NCBI RefSeq assembly: GCF_039529295.1
Contig: NZ_BAAAMN010000003.1
Location: 62,001 to 126,000, forward strand
Length of the DNA: 64,000 bases
From: Yaniella flava
GTDB taxonomy: Bacteria > Actinomycetota > Actinomycetes > Actinomycetales > Micrococcaceae
Reading direction: 5' to 3'
In this document: positions 26,436-35,011 of the stretch, piece after piece
Numbering within the stretch: the first letter of the stretch is position 1
How the letters are laid out: every line of letters starts with the position of its first letter
Notes under the pieces: model-generated
Told to the model about the DNA's origin: nothing
The model's input: the letters and a program-made list of their open reading frames with translations, nothing else
Database searches by the model: none
Position numbers and translations under genes: made by a program

Positions 26436-28067
26436 GTGACGAACACTTCAACGCGTACCGCAGGCAAATCCGAGCGGCAGATCCGCCGAGAACTCAATGA
26501 ACGACTGCGCCGCTTAGAATATAGCGGTGGCGCCAAGGACCCGATCACTGATCCGACCGACGGCACCTTCGCCCAGCGTGCCAAACGTGCATTGCTCCTC
26601 ATCGGGCTGACCACACTGGTACCCGGCGGCGCACAATCCGTCACAGGGAATCGTCGGCTGGGACGCATCGGACTGACCGTCACGTTGCTCAACTGGTCGC
26701 TCATCGTGCTGGCCATCATCGGGGCCTTTGTGGCCCGAGACTTCATCGTATCGTTAGCGTTCAACCAATTCGTTCAAAGCATCGGAATCTTCTATCTGGC
26801 TGCACTGTCGGTCGGCTGGTTCATTTTGTGGTTGGACACCGCCCGAATCATTCGCTTCGTGAAGTTGAAGCCGTCCTCGCGTCCCATCATTGGCATCCTG
26901 CTGGTCGTACTCATGGCGGTTACCTCGGGCGCGACGGCCTACGGTGCGTTCATGCTCAATGCGTCAACTTCGTCGCTGGGTTCGATTTTTGGTTCGGGGC
27001 CGGCCGTGGATGAATCCGATGGCCGCTATAACATTCTGATCATGGGCGCCGACGCCGGTGAAGGCCGTCAGGGGCTGCGTCCGGATTCCATTTCGGTGGC
27101 CTCGATCAATGCCGACACCGGCAAGATCATGCTGTTCTCGATCCCACGCAACTTCCAGAACGCGCGCTTCGCTTCCGATTCACCCCTGTGGGAGGCCTAC
27201 CCCAACGGATATAGCTGTGGTGACGGGTGCATCATTAACAGTCTCTACACCGACGTCACGCATAACCACAGCAATCTGTATCCCGCGTCCGAAGACCCCG
27301 GAGCCGAGGCAATGATGGACGCGGCCTCTGGCATTTTGGGGCTGGAAGTCAACGGCTACGTCATGATCGATATGGACGGGTTCTCCGAACTCATCGACTC
27401 GATGGGTGGCGTCGAAGTGACCACCGGCGGGTGGACTCCATACCGTGGCGAGCGCCCGGATGGTGAATGGGGTAACGCCTGGTGGGCTCCGGATACCTAT
27501 ACGTTCAATGGTGACGACGCATTGGGCTTCGCCCGTTCCCGCAACTGGTCCACCGACTATTCGCGTATCCAGCGTCAACAATGTGTCCAACAGGCGATGC
27601 TCTCGCAATTCGATGTACCCACCCTGCTCACGAGGTTCGAAGGTATCCTGGGTGCCGGTGAACAAATGGTCGAAACCTCCATCCCGCAGTCTCAAGTTGG
27701 CAGCTTCTTGAACTTGGGGATCAAATCACAGCGACAAGATATGGAACGCCTGACGATTGGTGCCCCGGACTTCGGTGATCAGGGCGAACAGTTCTCGACG
27801 TATCCTGACTTCGATGAGGTACACCAGCGGGTCGATGAAATGCTCGCCGAGGACGGCACCCCGCCGTCTGCGCACCTGCTGCAACCGACCCTGGGCATGT
27901 ACCTGGCAGAAACCGAGCAAGATCCGTCCGCGGGTTGGGAGCCGGTGCCGACCCAGCCCGACGGTAGTGAAATCACCGAGGAATACCTGATGTGGGCCGA
28001 AGACACCGGACAAGAAAACCTGCTGAGCGAAGCCGCCGAAACCAACCACCAATGCCATCCGGGCTAG
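26436..28067 (+). CDS. LytR-CpsA-Psr (LCP) family cell-wall ligase
   Basis: 543 residues. The N-terminus has four hydrophobic segments (about 51-67, 77-99, 113-135, 149-170), the last leading to an extracellular LCP domain. Key residues are visible in GLRPDSISVAS (D217) and FSIPRNF (R238). LCP enzymes transfer lipid-linked glycopolymers such as teichoic acids or arabinogalactan to peptidoglycan. The multi-helix N-terminus is the type seen in Micrococcales. The start is a GTG with only a weak GAG upstream. Its position between purE and manA, near GtrA and GT2, supports a role in wall polymer attachment. Confidence 0.87.
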   Translation: MTNTSTRTAGKSERQIRRELNERLRRLEYSGGAKDPITDPTDGTFAQRAKRALLLIGLTTLVPGGAQSVTGNRRLGRIGLTVTLLNWSLIVLAIIGAFVARDFIVSLAFNQFVQSIGIFYLAALSVGWFILWLDTARIIRFVKLKPSSRPIIGILLVVLMAVTSGATAYGAFMLNASTSSLGSIFGSGPAVDESDGRYNILIMGADAGEGRQGLRPDSISVASINADTGKIMLFSIPRNFQNARFASDSPLWEAYPNGYSCGDGCIINSLYTDVTHNHSNLYPASEDPGAEAMMDAASGILGLEVNGYVMIDMDGFSELIDSMGGVEVTTGGWTPYRGERPDGEWGNAWWAPDTYTFNGDDALGFARSRNWSTDYSRIQRQQCVQQAMLSQFDVPTLLTRFEGILGAGEQMVETSIPQSQVGSFLNLGIKSQRQDMERLTIGAPDFGDQGEQFSTYPDFDEVHQRVDEMLAEDGTPPSAHLLQPTLGMYLAETEQDPSAGWEPVPTQPDGSEITEEYLMWAEDTGQENLLSEAAETNHQCHPG

Positions 28068-28096
28068 ACTCCATCACGAACAGAAAGGCCAATCAT

Positions 28097-29293
28097 TTGA
28101 CCAATCGTGACCCGTCCGGTTCGACCCAAGCGCTATATCGGCTGAGCGCCCCGATCAAGGACTATGCGTGGGGATCGACCACGCTGCTTGCCGATCTCAC
28201 CGGCGCACCACGGACCACCACCCCGCAGGCTGAGATGTGGTTTGGCACCCATCCCACCACACCGACCCGTCTGGACGACGGCCGGAGCCTGGCCGATTTG
28301 GCGGATCTGCCCTACCTGGTCAAATTACTGGCAGCCGAACAGCCCCTGTCGATTCAAGCGCACCCAACCATCGCCCAAGCACAGGCCGGCTTCGCGGCCG
28401 AAAACGCGGCGGGCATACCACTGGATGACCCCGAGCGGACCTACCGGGACGCAAATCACAAACCCGAAATGCTGGTGGCGCTCACCGATTTCACAGCGCT
28501 GGCAGGATTCCGTGACCCAAAGGCATCAGCCGAGACGTTTACCACCCTTGCGCAGTTGGTCGATGACGCCGCGCTCACCGCGACGCTACAGACCATGGCG
28601 CGTCAGTTGGCACAGGGCAAGCTGAAAGACGTCTTTGGTCAACTCGTCGACACCGACGGGCCGTTCTGGCAACCTGCAGGGTGGACCCAAGCCATCTTCA
28701 CCGCGGTCGAAGCAGCCGACGTCGATGATGAAAACCTCCGCAACGCTTTGGCCGCGGCACACATCCACCCGGATGATCCCGGTGCGTTGGTTACACTGCT
28801 CATGAACTTGACGCACTTGGCACCGGGCGAAGCTATCTTCGTGCCTGATGGGACCATCCACGCCTATGTTTCGGGACTTGGGCTCGAGATCATGGCCACC
28901 TCGGATAACGTCATCCGCGGCGGGCTCACCGTCAAACACATCGATATCGATGAACTGGATCGCGTGGTCAGCTATTCGCCCAGCCGACCACCGCTTTTGT
29001 CTCCCACCGTGAAACACCACGAAAACGTACTCGTCACCCAGTTTGATCCACCGGTAGAAGACTTTGAGCTCAACCGTTATGACGTACCTGCCGACTCGGG
29101 TATGCGTATCGCCGCTGGGGCGCCACATGTTGTGGTGTGCACGCATGGCTCGGGGCAGCTGAGCTCCAATGGTGAGGTCGTGGACGTCTCCCCCGGGACC
29201 GGCGTCTACCTGCCCGGTGACGAGCACGACGTTGATCTATCATCGGCCGCTCATGGCGTGACGATGTTTATCGCCAGCCAGCCTGGACACTGA
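28097..29293 (+). CDS. manA: Mannose-6-phosphate isomerase, class I
   Basis: About 398 residues. Type I PMI features: LSAPIKDYAWGSTTLL at the N-terminus, AEMWFGTHP, zinc-ligand regions LSIQAHPT and HKPEMLVAL, and GEAIFVPDGTIHAYVSG. It interconverts fructose-6-P and mannose-6-P, feeding GDP-mannose and polyprenyl-P-mannose, the donor for Pmt in this window. The start is TTG at 28097 with GAAAGG (28083-28088) upstream; no ATG or GTG gives a complete N-terminus. In many relatives manA sits near ahcY and manB; here it follows LCP. Confidence 0.9.
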   Translation: MTNRDPSGSTQALYRLSAPIKDYAWGSTTLLADLTGAPRTTTPQAEMWFGTHPTTPTRLDDGRSLADLADLPYLVKLLAAEQPLSIQAHPTIAQAQAGFAAENAAGIPLDDPERTYRDANHKPEMLVALTDFTALAGFRDPKASAETFTTLAQLVDDAALTATLQTMARQLAQGKLKDVFGQLVDTDGPFWQPAGWTQAIFTAVEAADVDDENLRNALAAAHIHPDDPGALVTLLMNLTHLAPGEAIFVPDGTIHAYVSGLGLEIMATSDNVIRGGLTVKHIDIDELDRVVSYSPSRPPLLSPTVKHHENVLVTQFDPPVEDFELNRYDVPADSGMRIAAGAPHVVVCTHGSGQLSSNGEVVDVSPGTGVYLPGDEHDVDLSSAAHGVTMFIASQPGH

Positions 29294-29305
29294 ACAACTG
29301 CGCGA

Positions 29306-29311
29306 TAAAAT
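29306..29311 (+). promoter_or_regulatory. -10 element of the small ORF at 29318
   Basis: TAAAAT, then 6 nt, then ATG. This is the leaderless arrangement seen elsewhere in the window and it supports the reality of the short gene. Confidence 0.4.
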
Positions 29312-29317
29312 CGGGTC

Positions 29318-29554
29318 ATGCCCAATATCCCAATAGATATTAAAGCGACGGACCAAACCGAAGCGAAACGTATCCTGTCGCTGTACCAGCGAGGTGAACG
29401 GCATGGTGTTCTCGAGGAAGAAGTAACCAACGAAGCGTGGAACGCCGGATGGACACCGGTGGGTAGGCCGATCTTTATCGGTCTCAGTAATGGCGAACCA
29501 GTACTATACCGGTTCGAGGTGCCGGTCGAGACTAGCCTTGGACGCCACGGCTAA
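29318..29554 (+). CDS. Small hypothetical protein, 78 residues
   Basis: Not recognised. The sequence MPNIPIDIKATDQTEAKR is followed by a charged helix and a C-terminal half with alternating hydrophobics (RPIFIGLSNGEPVLYRFEV), consistent with a small soluble alpha/beta protein. There is no signal peptide or membrane helix. It lies 24 bp after manA but has its own leaderless-type -10, so it may be independently transcribed. Confidence 0.5.
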   Translation: MPNIPIDIKATDQTEAKRILSLYQRGERHGVLEEEVTNEAWNAGWTPVGRPIFIGLSNGEPVLYRFEVPVETSLGRHG

Positions 29555-29621
29555 CGCAAGGATCTTGAGCTAAACGAACGCCGTAATATTCTGCTGGTTA
29601 GGCGTTGCGGCGTAGCATCCG

Positions 29622-29876
29622 CTATTCGTCGGGGTTGATCTTTTTGTCAGACCAACCGCCGACGAGCATCCCGAGCGGGAACGCAATAATGACGAAGAGC
29701 ACGACCCCAATGATGGCCACTACCGGGCCTGGCTCGATCACTCCTGCTTCGGTGAGGAGCCAGAACCCGCCGGCAAATACCAGCGCAACGATCAGTACGG
29801 TGATGCGTGCAGCTTTCTTACCTAAAACTGGTCCGAAATACCCTTGCACGTTGTTGTTCTCAGCCATGCTTTCCAC
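29622..29876 (-). CDS. Small two-helix membrane protein
   Basis: 84 residues from GTG 29876 (AAAGGA upstream), or 81 from ATG 29867, which also has a GGTGGA site. Two transmembrane helices are separated by a short loop (EAGVIEPGP). The end is polar (GGWSDKKINPDE). Not recognised. It starts 8 bp after the stop of the next membrane-protein gene on the same strand, so the two are probably an operon. Confidence 0.6.
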   Translation of the reverse strand: MESMAENNNVQGYFGPVLGKKAARITVLIVALVFAGGFWLLTEAGVIEPGPVVAIIGVVLFVIIAFPLGMLVGGWSDKKINPDE

Positions 29877-29884
29877 CGGTCCTT

Positions 29885-30217
29885 TCAGCTGTCTTTCGGG
29901 TCTGCCCCGATGTGCCTATTGGGCTTACGTTGGCGGCGTCGTTCCATCACGGGCGCGAGAAACGGAATGTACACCAGATAGATAAAGGCCAGCAGTATCA
30001 GCCAGACCCAGAGCATATTGCCCCACCCGAACTCGGAAATGGACATTCCTTCTTCGTTGAGCCGCCGCCTTCGCGCGCCAGTCACCAAGGCGATCACAGG
30101 GATGACCAGCGTTAACAGCGGAAGGCCTAGGTACAGGGCTACCGGACCGAACCCATGGTGCTTCTTCTGGTACCTGTCTCTGAAGCACATATATACATCG
30201 TGACATACGCTGGTCAT
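29885..30217 (-). CDS. Small two-helix membrane protein
   Basis: About 110 residues from ATG 30217; ATG 30190 is an alternative. The frame is open to 30499, but the upstream part looks non-coding and is AT-rich around 30170-30240. A first helix (VALYLGLPLLTLVIPVIALV), a basic RRRR turn, a second helix (LWVWLILLAFIYLVYIPFL) and a basic tail are visible. No family recognised. It lies immediately upstream of another small membrane protein on the same strand. Confidence 0.5.
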   Translation of the reverse strand: MTSVCHDVYMCFRDRYQKKHHGFGPVALYLGLPLLTLVIPVIALVTGARRRRLNEEGMSISEFGWGNMLWVWLILLAFIYLVYIPFLAPVMERRRQRKPNRHIGADPKDS

Positions 30218-30447
30218 GCATAAACATGATTCGGGGGCGAACCACCCCCCGGATATCCAGGGCCTTGCCGCAAAACCGAAACTACGAAAGGCCGAGGCGT
30301 CCGCTCTATCTGCCAGGTTGAGATGAATGGGCACTTTCACGAAACATCCACGGCTGTAGTTGTCCTGGCTGTACAACCCAAATAGCATCTTGCTTTCACT
30401 GATATTTGGCGCATATCGCGCTCTGCTGTGAATAACTGGAGGTCTTG

Positions 30448-31794
30448 GTGCAGCAAGTTCGGCTCCTACGGCGACACATGTGGGGCATTGCTGGCACATT
30501 ATTGATCATTGCAGCGTTCATAGTACTTTGCGCGGCAAGTGTGCATGTCAGAGGCCTTCCAGCCGAGCCCTGGGCCTGCGACGAGTTTGACTGCGCAGAT
30601 CCGATCTACGACCTACGGGCGCCATATGTTCCCATCACCATTGGTGCACTACTGACAGGTACCGTCGGCATTATCCTGCTGATACTGGCCCGCCCGATCC
30701 GTTGGGCAAGCTTTGCTGGACGTCCACGTGGATGGTCGCGAGCCCTACTCAATACGATCCTATGTGTCGGCCTCGCCGCCGGTGTGCTGATCCCGTGGTG
30801 GGCATTATTGAGCGGGGTCATCAATTGGAGCGTGCCAACGGTGTCATTGGTCGTGGTCTTGGGGCTCACCACCGTGCACATCATGCTGTGGGCATGGCTT
30901 CGACGCCAGCATGGGCGGGACCGAGACTCGTGGGGCGCGGCCCTAGCAGTGCAGGCGATCGTCAGCGTAGCGACGGTGTCCATCTCTGCGCCGTTTCTTC
31001 CTCTGACGTATCTGCTGGCGCCGCCGATGCAATTGATCCTGCTGCTCGTGGGTGCAAGGATCGCAGCAAAGATGTTGCAAGGTGAAGGGGAAGAGCAGTA
31101 TCTCGAGCGTGAGAAAGCAGCATCAAGCATTCAAATCGTTGCCGTTGCTGGGCTTGTCGTTGTTATTGGCATTGGCACCGTTTGGGCTTCGTTGCCTAGA
31201 CCGGTCCCCGATGCCTTGCAGGCGCGTATCGATGCCGGCGACTGGCCCCTAAGAAAAGACGCAGAAGAGTCCAGGCCACAGCAACCTGCACCAAGCGAAC
31301 CAGCCGCGAGAACACCAGCAACCCAACCCACTCAGGCAGCACCAGAGTGCAAGGCTTCTGCGCTGGATATGACGATTGAAGGATGGGACGCTGCCACAGG
31401 CGCCCGCGCAGCAACGCTCGTAGTGACTAATAGCCACGCATCCGATGCCTGTCAGCTCCAAGGACTACCTGGGTTTCGGATTATTCAGGCTGGAGACGAC
31501 CTCGACGTCGAGATCAATGAGTATGATATTTCACCCAGCACTGAAGACCTATATTCAACGATCACCATCGGCACGCAAGAGTCGGCGGAATCAGTCCTCT
31601 ACTGGCGCGGAGAACGAAGTGCCTATCATGACGATTCTGCCCAGCGAGCTGAGGTGTTGATCGACGATACATGGGTCCAAGCCGATTTCGAGTTTCAAGA
31701 AGGCAACACACCATCCGACTCGCCATTCGATGTGGTTGAGCACAGCGAGCTAGACATCAGCAAATGGTCTCCCAGTGACCGCCTAGTTCAGTAG
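30448..31794 (+). CDS. Multi-helix membrane protein with C-terminal DUF4232 domain
   Basis: 448 residues from the GTG at 30448 (GGAGG at 30438-30442). Six or so transmembrane helices occupy about residues 10-255. They are followed by a Pro/Glu/Ala-rich linker and an extracellular DUF4232 domain (about 290-448), recognisable by ECKASALDM, ATLVVTNSHASDACQLQGLPGFRI and the closing Trp-rich segment. DUF4232 is usually found on actinobacterial lipoproteins, so fusion to a polytopic membrane part is less common. Function unknown. Confidence 0.68.
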   Translation: MQQVRLLRRHMWGIAGTLLIIAAFIVLCAASVHVRGLPAEPWACDEFDCADPIYDLRAPYVPITIGALLTGTVGIILLILARPIRWASFAGRPRGWSRALLNTILCVGLAAGVLIPWWALLSGVINWSVPTVSLVVVLGLTTVHIMLWAWLRRQHGRDRDSWGAALAVQAIVSVATVSISAPFLPLTYLLAPPMQLILLLVGARIAAKMLQGEGEEQYLEREKAASSIQIVAVAGLVVVIGIGTVWASLPRPVPDALQARIDAGDWPLRKDAEESRPQQPAPSEPAARTPATQPTQAAPECKASALDMTIEGWDAATGARAATLVVTNSHASDACQLQGLPGFRIIQAGDDLDVEINEYDISPSTEDLYSTITIGTQESAESVLYWRGERSAYHDDSAQRAEVLIDDTWVQADFEFQEGNTPSDSPFDVVEHSELDISKWSPSDRLVQ

Positions 31795-31904
31795 GAATTG
31801 GCATAAAAAGGTGCCCGCATAGACGCTATTTTTGTATTCAGCGACGTGATCCTGCTTTCAAAGCACCAAGCGAAGTACCGCGGTACCTTTACGCGAACGC
31901 CCCG

Positions 31905-32249
31905 TCATGGGTGCGTTGTGGTCTTGTCTATTTTGAATCTATTTCCTGTGATGATATATATCACAGCAAACAGACTTATAGCTACAACCAAGATGGTGCT
32001 GGCAATCGCAAGCCCGGCAGAGCTCACGATCTGTCCTAGTAGTAGCAGCAATAGACTGCCCGATATAGCAAACAGAACTTTTCCCATGAATTTAGAAAGG
32101 GAGACTATATCGTATTTTGCTTTTTCTTCTGGGGACATCGTGTTATAACCTGCGATCAGAAAAGTGGCTTTTACGTTTATAAATAATGTCGCCAAGACAA
32201 GAAACAACGCGGTGATAATTATGGTTATAAGCACTTGCAACGTCACCAA
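31905..32249 (-). CDS. DUF3784 family small membrane protein
   Basis: 114 residues with three transmembrane helices. FLIAGYNTMSPEEKAKYD followed by LSKFMGKVL is the DUF3784 signature, mostly known from Firmicutes. The gene and its flanks (about 31840-32300) are distinctly AT-rich, with codons such as ATA and TTA, unlike the neighbours. This points to horizontal acquisition. The start is TTG 32249 or GTG 32246, without a clear ribosome site. Function unknown. Confidence 0.65.
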   Translation of the reverse strand: MVTLQVLITIIITALFLVLATLFINVKATFLIAGYNTMSPEEKAKYDIVSLSKFMGKVLFAISGSLLLLLLGQIVSSAGLAIASTILVVAISLFAVIYIITGNRFKIDKTTTHP

Positions 32250-32401
32250 TTTAGTACTGAATATGCAATCCTTTTATCACCTGTATTCTACAAGCTTTCT
32301 CTTAGGAATAGAGGTCGATCAGAGCGGGACTAGCTCGGGTCTCCGAAGGTGCTCAGCACACGATGCCGATAGGGGTCGCCTTGGTGGCAAGGCTAGCTGG
32401 G

Positions 32402-32450
32402 AGAAAAAGAAGGCCGCAGCCACCAACGACAATACGTCAGTGACTGCGGT
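32402..32450 (-). terminator. Intrinsic terminator of glpX
   Basis: On the minus strand ACCGCAGTCAC (32450-32440) pairs with GTGGCTGCGGC (32423-32413, one wobble), then TTCTTTTTCTC. It lies 16 bp past the glpX stop. Confidence 0.78.
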
Positions 32451-32465
32451 CCAAGCTCTTTGTGG

Positions 32466-33470
32466 TTAGTTATCTTTTTTCCATTTTGTCAGGCGATGTT
32501 CGGCTTCAATGAGCCGTACGGTACCGCTCTCGCCGCGCATCACAATCGACTGAGTCTCGATGCGGTTGGAGGAATACCGAGTACCGCGCAGCAAATCGCC
32601 ATCGGTAATGCCGGTGGCTGCGAAGTAGCAATTCTGAGTCGCGACCAAGTCATCGGTGGTCAAAATAGCGTCCAGATCGTGTCCGGCATCAATTGCTTTT
32701 TGACGTTCTTCATCGTCAACCGGAGCTAGACGACCCTGAATCATGCCGCCGGTTGCCTTGATTGCACACGCGGTGATGATGCCCTCGGGCGTGCCACCGG
32801 TACCCAACAGAATGTCGACGTCGGTGTTGTGACGAGCAGCGGCAATACCGCCGGCCACATCGCCGTCCATAATGAACTTCACACGCGCACCCGCTTCCCG
32901 AATTTCACGCACCAGGCCTTTGTGCCGTGGACGATCCAGCACACACACGTTGAGCTGGGAGATTTTTTTATTCAGGGCCTTCGACAACAACTGCAAGTTT
33001 TGCTTGACGGGTAGGCGCAGATCCACCATGTCGGCGGCTTCTGGTCCGACGACCATCTTTTCCATGTAAAACACGCTCGAGGCGTCATACATCGAACCAC
33101 GTTCAGCAACTGCCATAACCGACAGGGCGTTGTTATACCCCATGGCCGTTAGGCTCGTGCCGTCGATGGGATCCACTGCAACATCGACCTTCGGACCCAG
33201 GCCGTCTCCGACACGCTCGCCGTTGTACAGCATGGGGGCTTCGTCCTTTTCGCCCTCACCGATCACTACGGTGCCGTCCATGTGCACGGTGTGGAGGAAA
33301 CCACGCATAGCGTCCACGGCTGCACCGTCTGCGATTTTCTTTTCGCCTAAGCCCACCCACTCGGAGGCACCGATCGCGGCAGCTTCGGTTACGCGGACCA
33401 GTTCCATTGCCAGGTTTCGGTCTTGCGTACCGGCACCTTCAAATTGCTGTGCCGAAGACTTGTTCGTCAT
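32466..33470 (-). CDS. glpX: Class II fructose-1,6-bisphosphatase
   Basis: 334 residues. GlpX signatures: NLAMELVRVTEAAAI, VVIGEGEKDEAPML and VDVAVDPIDGTSLTAMGYNNALSV, with the Asp/Glu metal ligands. It dephosphorylates fructose-1,6-bisphosphate in gluconeogenesis, as does the M. tuberculosis homologue Rv1099c. It is divergent from the DUF4245 gene, and fumC follows nearby, the same trio as Rv1098c-Rv1100. The start is ATG 33470. Confidence 0.94.
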   Translation of the reverse strand: MTNKSSAQQFEGAGTQDRNLAMELVRVTEAAAIGASEWVGLGEKKIADGAAVDAMRGFLHTVHMDGTVVIGEGEKDEAPMLYNGERVGDGLGPKVDVAVDPIDGTSLTAMGYNNALSVMAVAERGSMYDASSVFYMEKMVVGPEAADMVDLRLPVKQNLQLLSKALNKKISQLNVCVLDRPRHKGLVREIREAGARVKFIMDGDVAGGIAAARHNTDVDILLGTGGTPEGIITACAIKATGGMIQGRLAPVDDEERQKAIDAGHDLDAILTTDDLVATQNCYFAATGITDGDLLRGTRYSSNRIETQSIVMRGESGTVRLIEAEHRLTKWKKDN

Positions 33471-33568
33471 GTAGCTACTCCAAAGAAAACAGACTGTGCA
33501 GAGGAAAAATTACTTCACCATTCTAGCCGAATGTGGTCGAGCGTTGGATTGGTGGCACAATAGGGTCG

Positions 33569-33605
33569 TAGAATAAGAAAATTCTGGTGTTGTTGCAAAG
33601 GAAAG
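33569..33605 (+). promoter_or_regulatory. Promoter and ribosome site of the DUF4245 gene
   Basis: TAGAAT (33569-33574) is a good -10. AAAGGAAAG (33597-33605) is a ribosome site placed for an initiator near 33609, not for the first ATG at 33708. Confidence 0.5.
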
Positions 33606-33608
33606 ACC

Positions 33609-34277
33609 ATCACTACCAATTATGACGAGGCCGACGCCACACCGGCCGAGACTCATCAGGATGACGCACTCCCCAAGCCCAAACTGACCAAATCGCAGGG
33701 CAACCGGATGAGTCAAACTGCCAAGGCCATGACCTATTCGGTCCTGGCTTCCATTGCGATCGTATTCGCCTGGATGGCCATCAACCCGCAACCGGAGATG
33801 GAATACGAGTCTGGCGTGGATGCCCCGGTGGTCGCTGAAGAGGTTTCCACCGTGGCCGCGTTCACGCCCGCGACAGTCAATGCACCGGAGAGTTGGCGCA
33901 CGAACTTTGCCCGGTGGAATTCTGGCTCATCCGATGAGGTACCCGCGTGGAATGTTGGGTATCTGACCGAGGAAGATGAATTCTTTGGTATTTCCCAGAG
34001 CGCACACGCCACCACAGGCTGGATCGATGACAAGATTAGCCCGGTCGGTGAACCCACAGAAACCACCGTAGCCAATCATGAGGTGACACGCTGGGTTGGC
34101 GATGACGACCACATTTATTTGGTCGCTGAATTCGACCATGATCCCGATGCCCTGGAGACCGTCGAACAGGCAGAGGCCCCGGAACCTTCCGAATCCATGA
34201 CGCTGATCTTGTCGGGTTCGATGGAAGAACAAACTCTGCACCAGCTCGCGGCGGAAGTCATCAATCAATACCGCTAA
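33609..34277 (+). CDS. DUF4245 family membrane protein, probable non-canonical ATC start
   Basis: The conserved core is residues encoded from 33708 on: a membrane helix (YSVLASIAIVFAWMAI) and an extracytoplasmic domain. Family members have a ~30-residue Lys/Gln-rich segment before the helix, and the frame upstream of the ATG encodes it (LPKPKLTKSQGNRMSQTAKAM). No ATG, GTG or TTG exists between the in-frame stop (33561-33563) and 33708. The ribosome site AAAGGAAAG points to ATC at 33609, giving 222 residues. If the ATG at 33708 is used the protein has 189 residues. Divergent from glpX, as Rv1100 is. Confidence 0.7.
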   Translation: MTTNYDEADATPAETHQDDALPKPKLTKSQGNRMSQTAKAMTYSVLASIAIVFAWMAINPQPEMEYESGVDAPVVAEEVSTVAAFTPATVNAPESWRTNFARWNSGSSDEVPAWNVGYLTEEDEFFGISQSAHATTGWIDDKISPVGEPTETTVANHEVTRWVGDDDHIYLVAEFDHDPDALETVEQAEAPEPSESMTLILSGSMEEQTLHQLAAEVINQYR

Positions 34278-34324
34278 CCACCACCGATCAAGCGCCGCTT
34301 CAGGTGCGATAGCAAGGAGCCCAC

Positions 34325-34945
34325 ATGCCCTCAACACTGACGCCCCAGCAAGCATGGGGGCTACTCGAAGCCGGCAACGAGCGGTTCACGCAAGGCACGG
34401 TGAACCATCCGCATCAGGATGCTGACCGCCGGACCGCTCTGGAGAATTCTCAGAGCCCGCACGCGGTGATCTTTGGTTGTGCTGATTCCCGCTTGGCCGC
34501 CGAGATTATTTTCGATGTGGGATTGGGCGACGTCTTTGTTATCCGCACCGCGGGCCAGGTCATGGACGACGCTGTCCTGGGCTCGCTACAGTTCGCGGTC
34601 GAAGAAATCAATGTACCCCTGATCATTATTTTGGGGCACGATAATTGTGGCGCGGTGACCGCCGCGGTGGACGCCATGGAAACCGCCGTGATGCCCCGGA
34701 GTTTTATGCGTTCACTGGTCGAACGCATTTTGCCATCGGTCATGGCAGCCAAGTCCAAGGGCGTGAGCGATGTCAACGGCACCGTGAAAGAACATACGAA
34801 CCAAACCGTACACCGGGTCGTGGAGACTTCCAGCGCCGTCGCAGAAGCCGTCGCAGAAGGCAAGACTGCCGTCATGGCGGTCACGTATTCACTGTCCGAT
34901 GGTTCGGTCCATATTGGCGATACGTTGGGTCCCGTGCGGGCCTAA
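34325..34945 (+). CDS. Beta-class carbonic anhydrase
   Basis: 206 residues. The zinc ligands are C52 (with the D54/R56 dyad in FGCADSRL), H105 and C108 (LGHDNCGAV), as in beta-carbonic anhydrases. It interconverts CO2 and bicarbonate, supplying carboxylases such as PurK. AAGGAG stands 5 nt before the ATG. It lies 47 bp after the DUF4245 gene and may be co-transcribed with it. Confidence 0.93.
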   Translation: MPSTLTPQQAWGLLEAGNERFTQGTVNHPHQDADRRTALENSQSPHAVIFGCADSRLAAEIIFDVGLGDVFVIRTAGQVMDDAVLGSLQFAVEEINVPLIIILGHDNCGAVTAAVDAMETAVMPRSFMRSLVERILPSVMAAKSKGVSDVNGTVKEHTNQTVHRVVETSSAVAEAVAEGKTAVMAVTYSLSDGSVHIGDTLGPVRA

Positions 34946-35011
34946 CCGAGCACCGTTACCGCAGCAAAAAATACACATCAATCAGGGTAGTTCCCAACTA
35001 GGATGAGGGTT

